Below, piece by piece: positions 34,472-42,112 of a DNA stretch of 64,000 nt (within the stretch, counting starts at the first letter, position 1; each line of letters opens with the position of its first letter). This stretch comes from UBA8337 sp965662725 (GTDB lineage: Bacteria > Pseudomonadota > Alphaproteobacteria > RS24). Both the position numbers and the translations under genes were made by a program. The DNA lies in contig CBFIIT010000005.1 in the NCBI GenBank assembly GCA_965662725.1, positions 1 to 64,000 on the forward strand, given 5' to 3'. The notes beneath the pieces are model-generated. The model was not told where the DNA came from, did no database searches, and worked only from the letters and a program-made list of their open reading frames with translations.

Positions 34472-35382
34472 GCACCGCCAAACATATTGCCGTTTTGATG
34501 GGCGGTTGGTCGCCGGAGCGTGACGTCAGTCTTGTGTCCGGTGCGCAATGTGCTGCCGCGCTGCGCACGCTTGACTATCAAGTCAGCGAAGTTGATGTGA
34601 CCCGCCAATTGGACAAACAACTGGCCGCACTGCAGCCGGATATTTGCTTCAACGCCTTGCATGGTGTCGGCGGTGAAGATGGCGAAGTGCAGGGGCTGCT
34701 GGAAGTGTTGGAAATTCCTTATACCCATTCCGGCGTGCGCGCCTCGGCTTTGGCGATGGATAAGCAATTGTCGAAACAGATTTTCGCCGCCGCCGGATTG
34801 CCGATTGCGGCATCGGAATTGGTTGCTAAAGGCAGCGTGCATGACCATCCGATGACACCGCCTTATGTGGTAAAGCCGGTCAATCAAGGCTCCAGTGTCG
34901 GTATTGAAATCATTACCGAAGGCAGCAATCAACCGCCCGAAAGTTTGAGCGCAGCCGGTTGGGCCTTTGACGGAATGGCGATGGTTGAAAAATACGTTGC
35001 CGGACGCGAATTGACCTGCGCCGTTATGGGGCATGAAGCATTGGATGTGATGGAAATCGTGCCGAGCAATGGCTGGTATGATTACCGCGCCAAATATGAT
35101 GAGGGCGGTTCCAAACATGAATGCCCGGCCGATATTGATGAAAATTTGACGCAACGCATTCGCGACATCAGTCTTGAGGCGCATATGCTGCTTGGCTGTC
35201 GCGGCGTAACCCGTTCGGATTTTCGTTACGACCCGGCCGAGGACACGCTGGCCCTGCTTGAAATCAATACCCAGCCCGGCATGACGCCGGTGTCGCTGGT
35301 GCCTGAAATGGCCGCTTTGCGCGGTATCGAGTTTACCCAATTGGTTGAATGGATTGTGGAGGATGCATCATGCCGAAGATAG
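34468..35382 (+). CDS. ddl: D-alanine-D-alanine ligase
   Basis: This 304-residue ATP-grasp enzyme has VLMGGWSPERDVSLVSG at the N-terminus, FNALHGVGGEDGEVQGLLE, the ATP loop PVNQGSSVGIEI and LEINTQPGMTPVSLVPEMA at the metal and active site. It supplies D-Ala-D-Ala for MurF. ATG 34468 with GGGGAGG (34456-34462) is chosen; a GTG at 34438 lies inside murB. It overlaps ftsQ by 13 bases. Confidence 0.96.
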   Translation: MSTAKHIAVLMGGWSPERDVSLVSGAQCAAALRTLDYQVSEVDVTRQLDKQLAALQPDICFNALHGVGGEDGEVQGLLEVLEIPYTHSGVRASALAMDKQLSKQIFAAAGLPIAASELVAKGSVHDHPMTPPYVVKPVNQGSSVGIEIITEGSNQPPESLSAAGWAFDGMAMVEKYVAGRELTCAVMGHEALDVMEIVPSNGWYDYRAKYDEGGSKHECPADIDENLTQRIRDISLEAHMLLGCRGVTRSDFRYDPAEDTLALLEINTQPGMTPVSLVPEMAALRGIEFTQLVEWIVEDASCRR

Positions 35383-36284
35383 ATAAGACACAAGCGGCGC
35401 GTGCGACCGCAAGATCGCGTCTGCGCAATATGCTGTTCTCGATTTTGGCGACGCCATTTAATTTATTGTTTATCGGCTTGATGATTATCTGGTCGGGGCG
35501 GCGCTTGCGTCTTGCGGCTATTGCCTTTGTGCTGGTCGCCGTTTCTGTCGCCGTATTCCGTTTGCAATTATTGGCACCGGCGGCTGATTTGGTGCGCGGC
35601 AAAACTCATGAGCTGACTGCCGAGATCGGCTTCCGCGTTAATGATATTACGGTAGAGGGTCGCAAACGTACGCAAAGAGAAGATTTATTGGCGGCAATAA
35701 ATGTGACGCCCAATAGCCCGATTTTCGCCCTTGATTTGCCGCGTATTCACGCGCGTATTGAAGCGCTGCCATGGATTGAAAAAGCGGTCGTGCTGCGTCG
35801 CTTGCCGAATATCGTGCATATCACATTGGTTGAGCGCGCGCCGTTTGCTTTTTATAAAACCGGCGAAGATATCGGCTTGATTGACCGCCATGGAGTGACC
35901 ATTACCCGTCACCATTTGGCACCATTTTCCCATCTTCCGGTGTTTTCCGGCCAAGGCGCAACCCTGCGCGCGGCTGATTTCATGGATATGTTGCAGGGCT
36001 ATCCGGTATTACGCAATCGCATGGTGGCAGCGCATTGGAATAGCGGTCGGCGTTGGACATTGCGTCTCGACCATGGCGGCGCGGTGCATCTGCCGGCGCA
36101 TGGTGTGACCGATGCGCTCGACCGGCTGATGAATTTGGAGAAAGAACGGCGCATTTTGGCAATAGAAAACCAAGCGATTGATTTGCGCATGCCGGACCGC
36201 GTTTTACTGCGTCCGACAGCCAAAAGCCCGACCGTTGAGCGCTCCAGTGAGAAAATCAAACGGCAAAAGGAGACCGCCTCGTGA
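35370..36284 (+). CDS. ftsQ: Cell division protein FtsQ
   Basis: This 304-residue bitopic protein has a basic cytosolic N-terminus, a membrane helix (about 45-70, after RRLRL), a POTRA domain beginning FRVNDITVEGRKRTQREDLL and the FtsQ domain LPWIEKAVVLRRLPNIVHITLVERAPFAFY. It is a scaffold of FtsQLB in the divisome. ATG 35370 is used; the ddl stop (TAG 35380-35382) lies inside the first codons. It overlaps ftsA by 4 bases. Confidence 0.95.
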   Translation: MPKIDKTQAARATARSRLRNMLFSILATPFNLLFIGLMIIWSGRRLRLAAIAFVLVAVSVAVFRLQLLAPAADLVRGKTHELTAEIGFRVNDITVEGRKRTQREDLLAAINVTPNSPIFALDLPRIHARIEALPWIEKAVVLRRLPNIVHITLVERAPFAFYKTGEDIGLIDRHGVTITRHHLAPFSHLPVFSGQGATLRAADFMDMLQGYPVLRNRMVAAHWNSGRRWTLRLDHGGAVHLPAHGVTDALDRLMNLEKERRILAIENQAIDLRMPDRVLLRPTAKSPTVERSSEKIKRQKETAS

Positions 36285-37546
36285 ACCGACCGCTTGACCA
36301 TAATCGGATAGGCAAAGCGCGGCCCATGCCATTGCGGCGCGGTACGATTGCCGCACTCGATGTCGGCTCGTCCAAAATCGCCTGCTTGATTGGTGAGCAT
36401 AGCGATGATGGCAATGGCACAATTCGTATTTCCGGTTTCGGCCACCAGCATTCTGAAGGGCTGAATGCCGGACAAGTTACCGATATGCGCGCCGCCGAAG
36501 ACAGTATTCGCGCCGCCGTGGATGCGGCAGAGCGCATGGCCGGAATGGAAGTGCGCAATGTGTTTATCGGCCTGTCGGCCAATCGCTTGCACAGTCAGAT
36601 ATGTCAGGCAGAAGTGCCGCTTAACGGTCACGCTGTAACCGAAGAGCATATGGCGCTGGCGATGCGCCATGCGTTGGAAGCGTTTTGGTCGGAAGAGGCG
36701 GAGATTTTGCACGCCATTCCAATCGCCTATGAAATTGACGATGCTTATGGCATTGCAGACCCGCGCGGCATGTTTGGTGAAACATTGCGCGTCTCCATGC
36801 ATCTCATGTCGGCACCGGCAACGGCGGTTCGCAATTTACTGAGCTGTATCGAGCATTGTCATTTGCAATGCGATAAATTGGTGGTCACGCCGCTTGCCAG
36901 TGCGCTGTCAACGCTGATGCAAGATGAGATTGATCTCGGCGTGTTGCAGGTCGATATGGGTGGCGGCACAACAAGTGCCAGTATTTTCTATGAAGGTGAA
37001 AGCCTTTTTACCACCGTCGTGCCGGTAGGGGGACGCCATATTACGGCGGATATCGCGCATGGGCTGAACGTTTCCGTCGCCACGGCTGAGCGTATCAAGA
37101 CGCTTTATGGCAGTGCGCTGGCGACACCGGTCGGCGAACGCGAGCAATTTGAAGTGCCGGTTCTGGGCGGCGACCATCAGACATTGCCGCGCGGTGAACT
37201 GACTAAAATCATTCGCCCACGCCTCGAAGAGACGTTTGAAATGGTGATGAAAAAAATTGATGCCAGCGGGCTTGGCCATTTAGCCGGTCGCCGCATTGTG
37301 CTGACAGGCGGCGCGTCGCAATTAAACGGTGCGCCCGAATTGGCGCAATCGATTATGGAAAAACAAGCGCGCATGGCCGGGCCAATGCGTTTGACCGGAT
37401 TGCCGGAAGCCGCTGCCGGGCCGTCCTTCGCCGCTTGTGCAGGGCTGTTGCGCTATGCCGGTCGCAATCATCCGGATGCGATTCTTCGCGATACGGGCAG
37501 CGGGCCGATGCGCTGGTTGGCCAAATGGCTGAAGAGGAATTTTTAA
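36281..37546 (+). CDS. ftsA: Cell division protein FtsA
   Basis: This 421-residue actin-like ATPase has ALDVGSSKIACLIGE (phosphate 1), the 1C/SHS2 domain (VFIGLSANRLHSQ), LQVDMGGGTTSASIF (phosphate 2) and IVLTGGASQLNG (adenosine motif). The C-terminal amphipathic helix is RWLAKWLKRNF, which anchors FtsZ filaments to the membrane. Starts at GTG 36281 with AAAAGGAGA upstream. Its TAA overlaps the ATG of a small ORF that precedes ftsZ. Confidence 0.96.
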   Translation: MNRPLDHNRIGKARPMPLRRGTIAALDVGSSKIACLIGEHSDDGNGTIRISGFGHQHSEGLNAGQVTDMRAAEDSIRAAVDAAERMAGMEVRNVFIGLSANRLHSQICQAEVPLNGHAVTEEHMALAMRHALEAFWSEEAEILHAIPIAYEIDDAYGIADPRGMFGETLRVSMHLMSAPATAVRNLLSCIEHCHLQCDKLVVTPLASALSTLMQDEIDLGVLQVDMGGGTTSASIFYEGESLFTTVVPVGGRHITADIAHGLNVSVATAERIKTLYGSALATPVGEREQFEVPVLGGDHQTLPRGELTKIIRPRLEETFEMVMKKIDASGLGHLAGRRIVLTGGASQLNGAPELAQSIMEKQARMAGPMRLTGLPEAAAGPSFAACAGLLRYAGRNHPDAILRDTGSGPMRWLAKWLKRNF

Positions 37547-37695
37547 TGTGTGAAGTTAATAAGACCGTAGGTAGCAGTGGGAAAATTATGCGTATGACGG
37601 CGTCTTTGTCGTCAAAAACCGGAGCGGCCCAAATCTTGGGCGATGGCCGTTGCGGTTTCCATTCAACTCAAAGCTCGCCCGAAACAGGCGAGTAG
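37546..37695 (+). CDS. Possible 49-residue small ORF between ftsA and ftsZ
   Basis: ATG 37546 shares a base with the ftsA stop (TAATG) and the frame runs to TAG 37693-37695, ending 14 bases before ftsZ. The peptide starts MCEVNKTVGSSGKIMRM and is Ser/Thr/Gly-rich with no membrane helix and no recognised domain. The arrangement suits translational coupling, but there is no SD of its own beyond the ftsA end, and the same DNA can form two hairpins, so the region may act as RNA rather than code. Confidence 0.3.
   Translation: MCEVNKTVGSSGKIMRMTASLSSKTGAAQILGDGRCGFHSTQSSPETGE
37627..37692 (+). promoter_or_regulatory. Two hairpins in the ftsA-ftsZ spacer
   Basis: GCCCAA (37627-37632) and TTGGGC (37636-37641) form a perfect 6-bp stem with a 3-base loop. 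CTCGCC (37674-37679) and GGCGAG (37687-37692) form a second 6-bp stem with a 7-base loop, ending 5 bases before the ftsZ SD region. Neither is followed by a T run, so they are not terminators. They may be mRNA processing or stability elements that set ftsZ level, which is inference. Confidence 0.4.
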
Positions 37696-37709
37696 AAAAG
37701 GAGAAAGCT

Positions 37710-39551
37710 ATGAGCATTCAACTCACCGTCCCCCCGAAAAGGGAACTGAAACCCCGTATTGTTGTATTTGGCGTCGGTGGCGCCGGCGGCAATGCAGTCA
37801 ATAATATGGTTGCTGCCGGCCTTGAGGGCGTCGATTTTGTCGTCGCCAATACGGACGCGCAATCGCTGAGCAATTCAGCCGCTGATCGAAAAATCCAAAT
37901 CGGTTCAAAACTGACCGAAGGTCTGGGCGCCGGTGCTGACCCGGCTGTCGGCAAAGCGGCAGCAGAAGAAACCATGGCTGAGATTGTCGATATGCTGCAA
38001 GGCTCGCATATGGCGTTTGTGACTGCAGGCATGGGCGGCGGTACCGGCACAGGTGCCGCGCCGGTGATTGCCCGCGCTGCGCGTGAGCAGGGTATTTTGA
38101 CGGTCGGTGTTGTTACCAAACCGTTCGATTTTGAAGGCGGTCGTCGCATGAAAGCGGCGATTGAGGGCATTGAAGAGCTGGCCCAGGAAGTCGATACGCT
38201 GATTATCATTCCGAACCAGAACTTGTTCCGTATTGCCAATGCGCAAACTACATTTGCTGAGGCGTTTGCCATGGCCGATGAAGTGCTGCATTCAGGCGTT
38301 GCCGGTATTACCGATTTGATGGTCAAGCCGGGCCTTATCAATCTTGACTTTGCCGATGTCAAAACAGTGATGAATGAAATGGGCAAAGCGATGATGGGCA
38401 CAGGCGACGCGGAAGGCGATAAGCGTGCCATTGAGGCGGCTGAGGCGGCAATTGCCAATCCGCTCTTGGATGATGTGTCCATGCGAGGCGCACGCGGCGT
38501 GCTGATTAACATTACCGGTGGTGATGATATGACGCTGTATGAAGTCGATGAAGCGGCCAATCGCATTCGTGAAGAAGTTGATGGCGATGCCAATATCATT
38601 ATCGGCTCAACTTTTGACGATGCACTTCGCGGCACAATGCGCGTATCGGTTGTTGCAACCGGCATTGAGGCGGGCGCTCAATTGCGCGCGCTGGATGGCG
38701 GTCAGATTGTGCAAATGCCCGATGCCGTTGCTGAACAGCCGATTGAAGCAGCCAAAATTGAACCTACACCGACGGCGGAGCCGACACCGGAAGTGGCCGA
38801 ACAAACGGCTGCTGAGCAGGTGGAAGCGCCAATATCGGCCGATGTTGAAAATGGCGATTTGCCCGGTTTCTTGACCGGTCAACAAGCCGAGCGTCCGACC
38901 AGTCCGGCAATTTCCAAACGTAAGCGGTCATTTATTGATCGCGTTTTCGGTGCCAAAAAGGCCGAAACACCGCGTGAGGAAAGCCGTGTTTTGCCGCGTA
39001 TCGATATGAGCAAGCAGGCGGCACCGGAAGTTGAAGTCGAACCGGCACCGTTGGAAGTGGCTGAAATGCCGACGCCGCAACCGCAAATGCCGGAAGACCG
39101 TCCTGCTGCCTTTTTGGACGAATTGGACGGGCCAAGTGAACCGGCCAAGGTGATGGCAGAAGCTGAAACCGCGCCGCAAATGGAAATGCCGCAACCGGAA
39201 ATCAGCCAGCCTGAAATTGCTGAACCAATTGAAGCGAAAATGGAAGCGACAGCTGAAGTTACGGCAGAGGCCGAAGCTAAAGTCGAAGCTAAAGTCGAAG
39301 CTGAAGTTGAGGCCAAAATTGAGGCTGAGGTTGAAACAAAGGTTGAAGCTAAAGCGGAAGCAGAAGCGCCTAAGGTGGAAGCACCGAAAGCCGAGATTGA
39401 AACACCGGAAGCACCGGTCGTGTCAGCACCAAGTGCTGATGCGGTAAGCGTGCAGCCGGTTGTTCAGACCACAATGGATACCGGACCGACAATGTCGGGC
39501 GGCTCTTTTGAGGGTGATCAACTGGATATTCCGGCGTTCTTGCGACGCTAG
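37710..39551 (+). CDS. ftsZ: Cell division protein FtsZ with long repeat-bearing linker
   Basis: This 613-residue tubulin homologue has a GTPase core at residues 15-325: GVGGAGGNAVNNM, the signature GGGTGTGAAP (109-118) and the T7 loop NLDFADVKTV (211-220). A linker of about 280 residues follows, far longer than the E. coli one, rich in Glu, Ala and Pro, and the protein ends with the conserved peptide DIPAFLRR that binds FtsA and other partners. Start ATG 37710 has AAAAGGAG upstream; the open frame begins earlier, in the spacer. It forms the Z-ring. A long linker is known in alphaproteobacteria such as Caulobacter. Confidence 0.97.
   Translation: MSIQLTVPPKRELKPRIVVFGVGGAGGNAVNNMVAAGLEGVDFVVANTDAQSLSNSAADRKIQIGSKLTEGLGAGADPAVGKAAAEETMAEIVDMLQGSHMAFVTAGMGGGTGTGAAPVIARAAREQGILTVGVVTKPFDFEGGRRMKAAIEGIEELAQEVDTLIIIPNQNLFRIANAQTTFAEAFAMADEVLHSGVAGITDLMVKPGLINLDFADVKTVMNEMGKAMMGTGDAEGDKRAIEAAEAAIANPLLDDVSMRGARGVLINITGGDDMTLYEVDEAANRIREEVDGDANIIIGSTFDDALRGTMRVSVVATGIEAGAQLRALDGGQIVQMPDAVAEQPIEAAKIEPTPTAEPTPEVAEQTAAEQVEAPISADVENGDLPGFLTGQQAERPTSPAISKRKRSFIDRVFGAKKAETPREESRVLPRIDMSKQAAPEVEVEPAPLEVAEMPTPQPQMPEDRPAAFLDELDGPSEPAKVMAEAETAPQMEMPQPEISQPEIAEPIEAKMEATAEVTAEAEAKVEAKVEAEVEAKIEAEVETKVEAKAEAEAPKVEAPKAEIETPEAPVVSAPSADAVSVQPVVQTTMDTGPTMSGGSFEGDQLDIPAFLRR
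39270..39365 (+). repeat. Glu-Ala-Lys-Val repeat segment in ftsZ linker
   Basis: DNA of the type GAAGCTAAAGTC recurs with variation, coding a tract of alternating EAKV/EAEV/EAKI units (about residues 521-552). The tract is imperfect and stays in frame. It is likely a charged helix or flexible spacer prone to slippage-driven length change. Confidence 0.6.
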
Positions 39552-39559
39552 TAAATAGG

Positions 39560-39590
39560 CGGTCCGGTCGCCCAAACGGACCGTTTAAAA
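39560..39590 (+). terminator. Weak stem-loop after ftsZ
   Basis: CGGTCCG (39560-39566) pairs with CGGACCG (39577-39583), a perfect 7-bp stem with a 10-base loop, 8 bases after the ftsZ stop and followed by TTTAAAA. The T run is short, so it may be a partial terminator or an mRNA 3'-end stabiliser at the end of the dcw operon. Confidence 0.4.
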
Positions 39591-39641
39591 GGCTTTTAAG
39601 CCACTTATACACGGCGGGCAGGCGCAGTTTATGCTTTCTCC

Positions 39642-40118
39642 ATGCGCCTGTCCGCCCATTTTTCTCTTTTTGAAATGACCCGCTCCCAGCTGGCTGCCCG
39701 TCATCGGCTGGAGAACCGCCCCGATAGTGTGGCGATTGATAATCTGATGGCATTATGCCGTGAGGTTATGGAGCCGCTGCGGGCGCATTTTGCGTGCCCG
39801 ATACATCCAACCAGCGGCTATCGCGGCCGCGCCGTAAATCGGCTGCTTGGCAGCAGTGACAATAGCCAGCATTGCCGCGGTGAGGCGGTGGATTTCGAAA
39901 TTGCCGGTATCGCAAATATCGATATTGCCCGGCATATTGAGACGCATTTATGCTTCGATCAGCTGATTTTGGAATATCCACAGATAGGCCAGCCAAATGC
40001 CGGATGGATTCATATATCTTATAGCCGAGGGGCTAACCGCCAATCAGTTCTTACACGCCTCGCAAACGGCTATAAACAAGGTCTGCCAAGCTTTCCAAAT
40101 GGTGCGGAGGAAGGCTGA
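39642..40118 (+). CDS. Peptidase M15A family protein (D-Ala-D-Ala carboxypeptidase-like)
   Basis: This 158-residue protein begins LSAHFSLFEMTRSQLAARH, the usual N-terminal pattern of Peptidase_M15_3 proteins. Metal-site motifs are visible: TSGYRGRAVNRLLGSSDNSQH (Ser/Arg and the first His), GEAVDFEIAG (the Asp ligand) and WIHISY (the second His). Such enzymes cleave peptide bonds in peptidoglycan stems and are also found as phage endolysins. No signal peptide is evident. It lies between ftsZ and lpxC on the same strand, with no other phage genes near. Confidence 0.82.
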   Translation: MRLSAHFSLFEMTRSQLAARHRLENRPDSVAIDNLMALCREVMEPLRAHFACPIHPTSGYRGRAVNRLLGSSDNSQHCRGEAVDFEIAGIANIDIARHIETHLCFDQLILEYPQIGQPNAGWIHISYSRGANRQSVLTRLANGYKQGLPSFPNGAEEG

Positions 40119-40219
40119 ACAGTAATAATAGGCAATAATCTGTTATTTGTTTCCGCCGCGCCGCTTTCGTAGAACAAACTCATCACAGTCTGTTTTTTCA
40201 GGCTCTTGAGGAGTTTTTA

Positions 40220-41197
40220 ATGGCACCACCGCCCGCCAGTATTGCACAAATGACAGAGCAGTTTAACGCTGCTCCGGCTTCGGCTTTGCCGCAAGCTGTG
40301 CGTCTTGGTTCGCGTCAAACGACGTTGGCCAATGAGGCGACATTGCGGGGCATTGGTTTGCATTCAGGCAATGAAGTCTGCATGACTTTGCGTCCTGCTG
40401 CCGCCAATACGGGTATTGAATTTGTCCGCACTGATGTTGCGGCGGGTGAGGGGCGCGTTGCGGCACTGACTGCCAGCATTTGCGAAGTCACCCTATCGTC
40501 TAAAATCGGCAATCAGCACGGCCATATGGTCGGCACAATTGAGCATTTAATGGCCGCGCTTTCCGGCCTTGGTGTCGATAATGCGATTGTTGAAATTGAC
40601 GCTGCAGAAGTGCCGATTATGGATGGTAGCGCGAAGCCTTTCGCCAAAATCATCAAGCAGGCCGGTATTCAGGAATTGGATGCTGCGCGCCGCATCATTC
40701 GCATTGTTCAAGCTGTGCGAGTGGAAAACGGCGACAGCTATTGCGAGTTGGTGCCGGATAATGAGCGCGTCTTTGAAGCCGAAATTGACTTTGATTGCGG
40801 CGCTATCGGGCGTCAGGCCTATGAATTGTCTTTGGATGCAGATGATTTCGACGCCGATGTCATCAATGCCCGCACTTTCTGCATGGCCGGTCAAGTTGAA
40901 GCCATGCATGAAGCCGGTTTGGCCCTTGGTGGCTCAATGGAAAATGCGATTGTCGTTGATGGCGATAAAGTGCTGAATGAAGAAGGCCTGCGTTCAAACG
41001 AAGAATTCGTCCAGCACAAGCTGTTGGATGCGGTCGGCGATTTGTTTTTGGCCGGAATGCCGATTATCGGTCGCTATCGCGGTTATAAATCAGGCCACGC
41101 CCTGCACAATGAATTGTTGAAAGAATTGTTCGCCAATGAAGATTGCTTTGAGCTTATCGACTTGGCTGATGCTGACGACATTCTGGCTGCCGAATAA
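40220..41197 (+). CDS. lpxC: UDP-3-O-acyl-N-acetylglucosamine deacetylase
   Basis: This 325-residue zinc enzyme catalyses the committed step of lipid A synthesis. Seen: LRGIGLHSG, GTIEHLMAALSGLGVDN (first zinc His), PIMDGSAKPF, and EFVQHKLLDAVGDLFLAG (second His and the Asp ligand), followed by GYKSGHALHNELLKEL. TGAGGAG lies upstream of ATG 40220. The N-terminal 25 residues are an extra lead. Its place after ftsZ is the common dcw-adjacent arrangement. Implies a lipopolysaccharide-bearing outer membrane. Confidence 0.96.
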   Translation: MAPPPASIAQMTEQFNAAPASALPQAVRLGSRQTTLANEATLRGIGLHSGNEVCMTLRPAAANTGIEFVRTDVAAGEGRVAALTASICEVTLSSKIGNQHGHMVGTIEHLMAALSGLGVDNAIVEIDAAEVPIMDGSAKPFAKIIKQAGIQELDAARRIIRIVQAVRVENGDSYCELVPDNERVFEAEIDFDCGAIGRQAYELSLDADDFDADVINARTFCMAGQVEAMHEAGLALGGSMENAIVVDGDKVLNEEGLRSNEEFVQHKLLDAVGDLFLAGMPIIGRYRGYKSGHALHNELLKELFANEDCFELIDLADADDILAAE

Positions 41198-41289
41198 CCC
41201 GCACAACTAAATCTGTATATGACCGCCCCTCAAGGCTGGCATCGCGCTCGGCAATGCAGTAAAAAAGTGCATCAGGAGTGCGGAATCAA

Positions 41290-42105
41290 ATGAATAGAAA
41301 AATCTCATTATGGCTCACGGTTTTGGCCGGTCTCACCGTTTCAGCGTGTGGCGGGGTGGAAGGCGTTGATGATGGCTATGTCGAGCGGCCGGTGGAAGAG
41401 ATTTACAATTCCGCGCATGAAGAGTTGGCACTCGGCAATTATATTTTGGCGACGCAAGAGTTTGACGAAGTCGAACGCCAGCATCCCTATTCTTTATGGG
41501 CGCGTCGCGCCATGGTGATGGCTGCTTACAGCTATTATTTGCAGAATAAATATGATGAGGCGATTGCGACGGCGCGGCGTTTTCTGGCCCTTTATCCAGG
41601 CAATAAGCAGGCCCCTTACGCCTATTATCTAATTGCAATATCCTATTATGAACGGATATCCGATGTCAGTCGCGACCAAAGCACTACCGAGCTTGCGCTC
41701 AACTCATTGAACGAAGTCATTCGCCGCTATCCCGATAGCGATTATGCGCGGGATGCGGTTTTGAAAATTGATTTGGCACTGGATAATTTGGCCGGCAAGG
41801 AAATGGATGTCGGGCGTTTTTATTTGCAGCGGCGCGAATATGGAGCCGCCGTTGGACGGTTTCGCAATGTCATTGAAAATTACAACCGCACCAGCCATGT
41901 GCCGGAGGCATTGCACCGTCTGACGGAAGTGTATCTATCCTTAGGCGTTACCGCTGAGGCGCAAAACTCAGCCGCCGTGCTAGGTTATAATTACCCCAAT
42001 AGCGATTGGTATCGCGATAGCTATCGGATATTGCGGCAACGTGATTTAAAGCCGGTAAAAGACCAAAAATCTTGGATCAATCGCGCCCTCGATAAGGTTT
42101 TGTGA
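41290..42105 (+). CDS. bamD: Outer membrane assembly lipoprotein BamD (ComL)
   Basis: This 271-residue lipoprotein has a signal peptide ending in the lipobox LTVSAC with Cys20, acylated and anchored to the outer membrane. TPR units follow: IYNSAHEELALGNYILATQEFDEVERQHPYS, YDEAIATARRFLALYPGNKQAP and SLNEVIRRYPDSDYARDA. It is part of the BAM complex that inserts beta-barrels such as the autotransporter in this window. I use ATG 41290; a GTG at 41278 would lengthen the signal peptide. Followed after 7 bases by recN. Confidence 0.94.
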   Translation: MNRKISLWLTVLAGLTVSACGGVEGVDDGYVERPVEEIYNSAHEELALGNYILATQEFDEVERQHPYSLWARRAMVMAAYSYYLQNKYDEAIATARRFLALYPGNKQAPYAYYLIAISYYERISDVSRDQSTTELALNSLNEVIRRYPDSDYARDAVLKIDLALDNLAGKEMDVGRFYLQRREYGAAVGRFRNVIENYNRTSHVPEALHRLTEVYLSLGVTAEAQNSAAVLGYNYPNSDWYRDSYRILRQRDLKPVKDQKSWINRALDKVL

Positions 42106-42112
42106 GCCGCCA

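Noticed and set aside
34351..35340. Minus-strand 329-codon ORF opposite ddl and the end of murB
   Set aside because: Complement of the well-conserved ddl; no start signal or domain, so a shadow.
37718..38665. Long minus-strand ORF (315 codons) opposite ftsZ
   Set aside because: Codon bias in the sense gene leaves antisense frames open; the sense strand is clearly ftsZ, and the antisense product is Ser/Ala/Pro-rich with no domain.
39270..39365. Repeats in ftsZ as a CRISPR array or mobile repeat
   Set aside because: Units are imperfect, in frame and have no unique spacers; they code for a charged protein tract.
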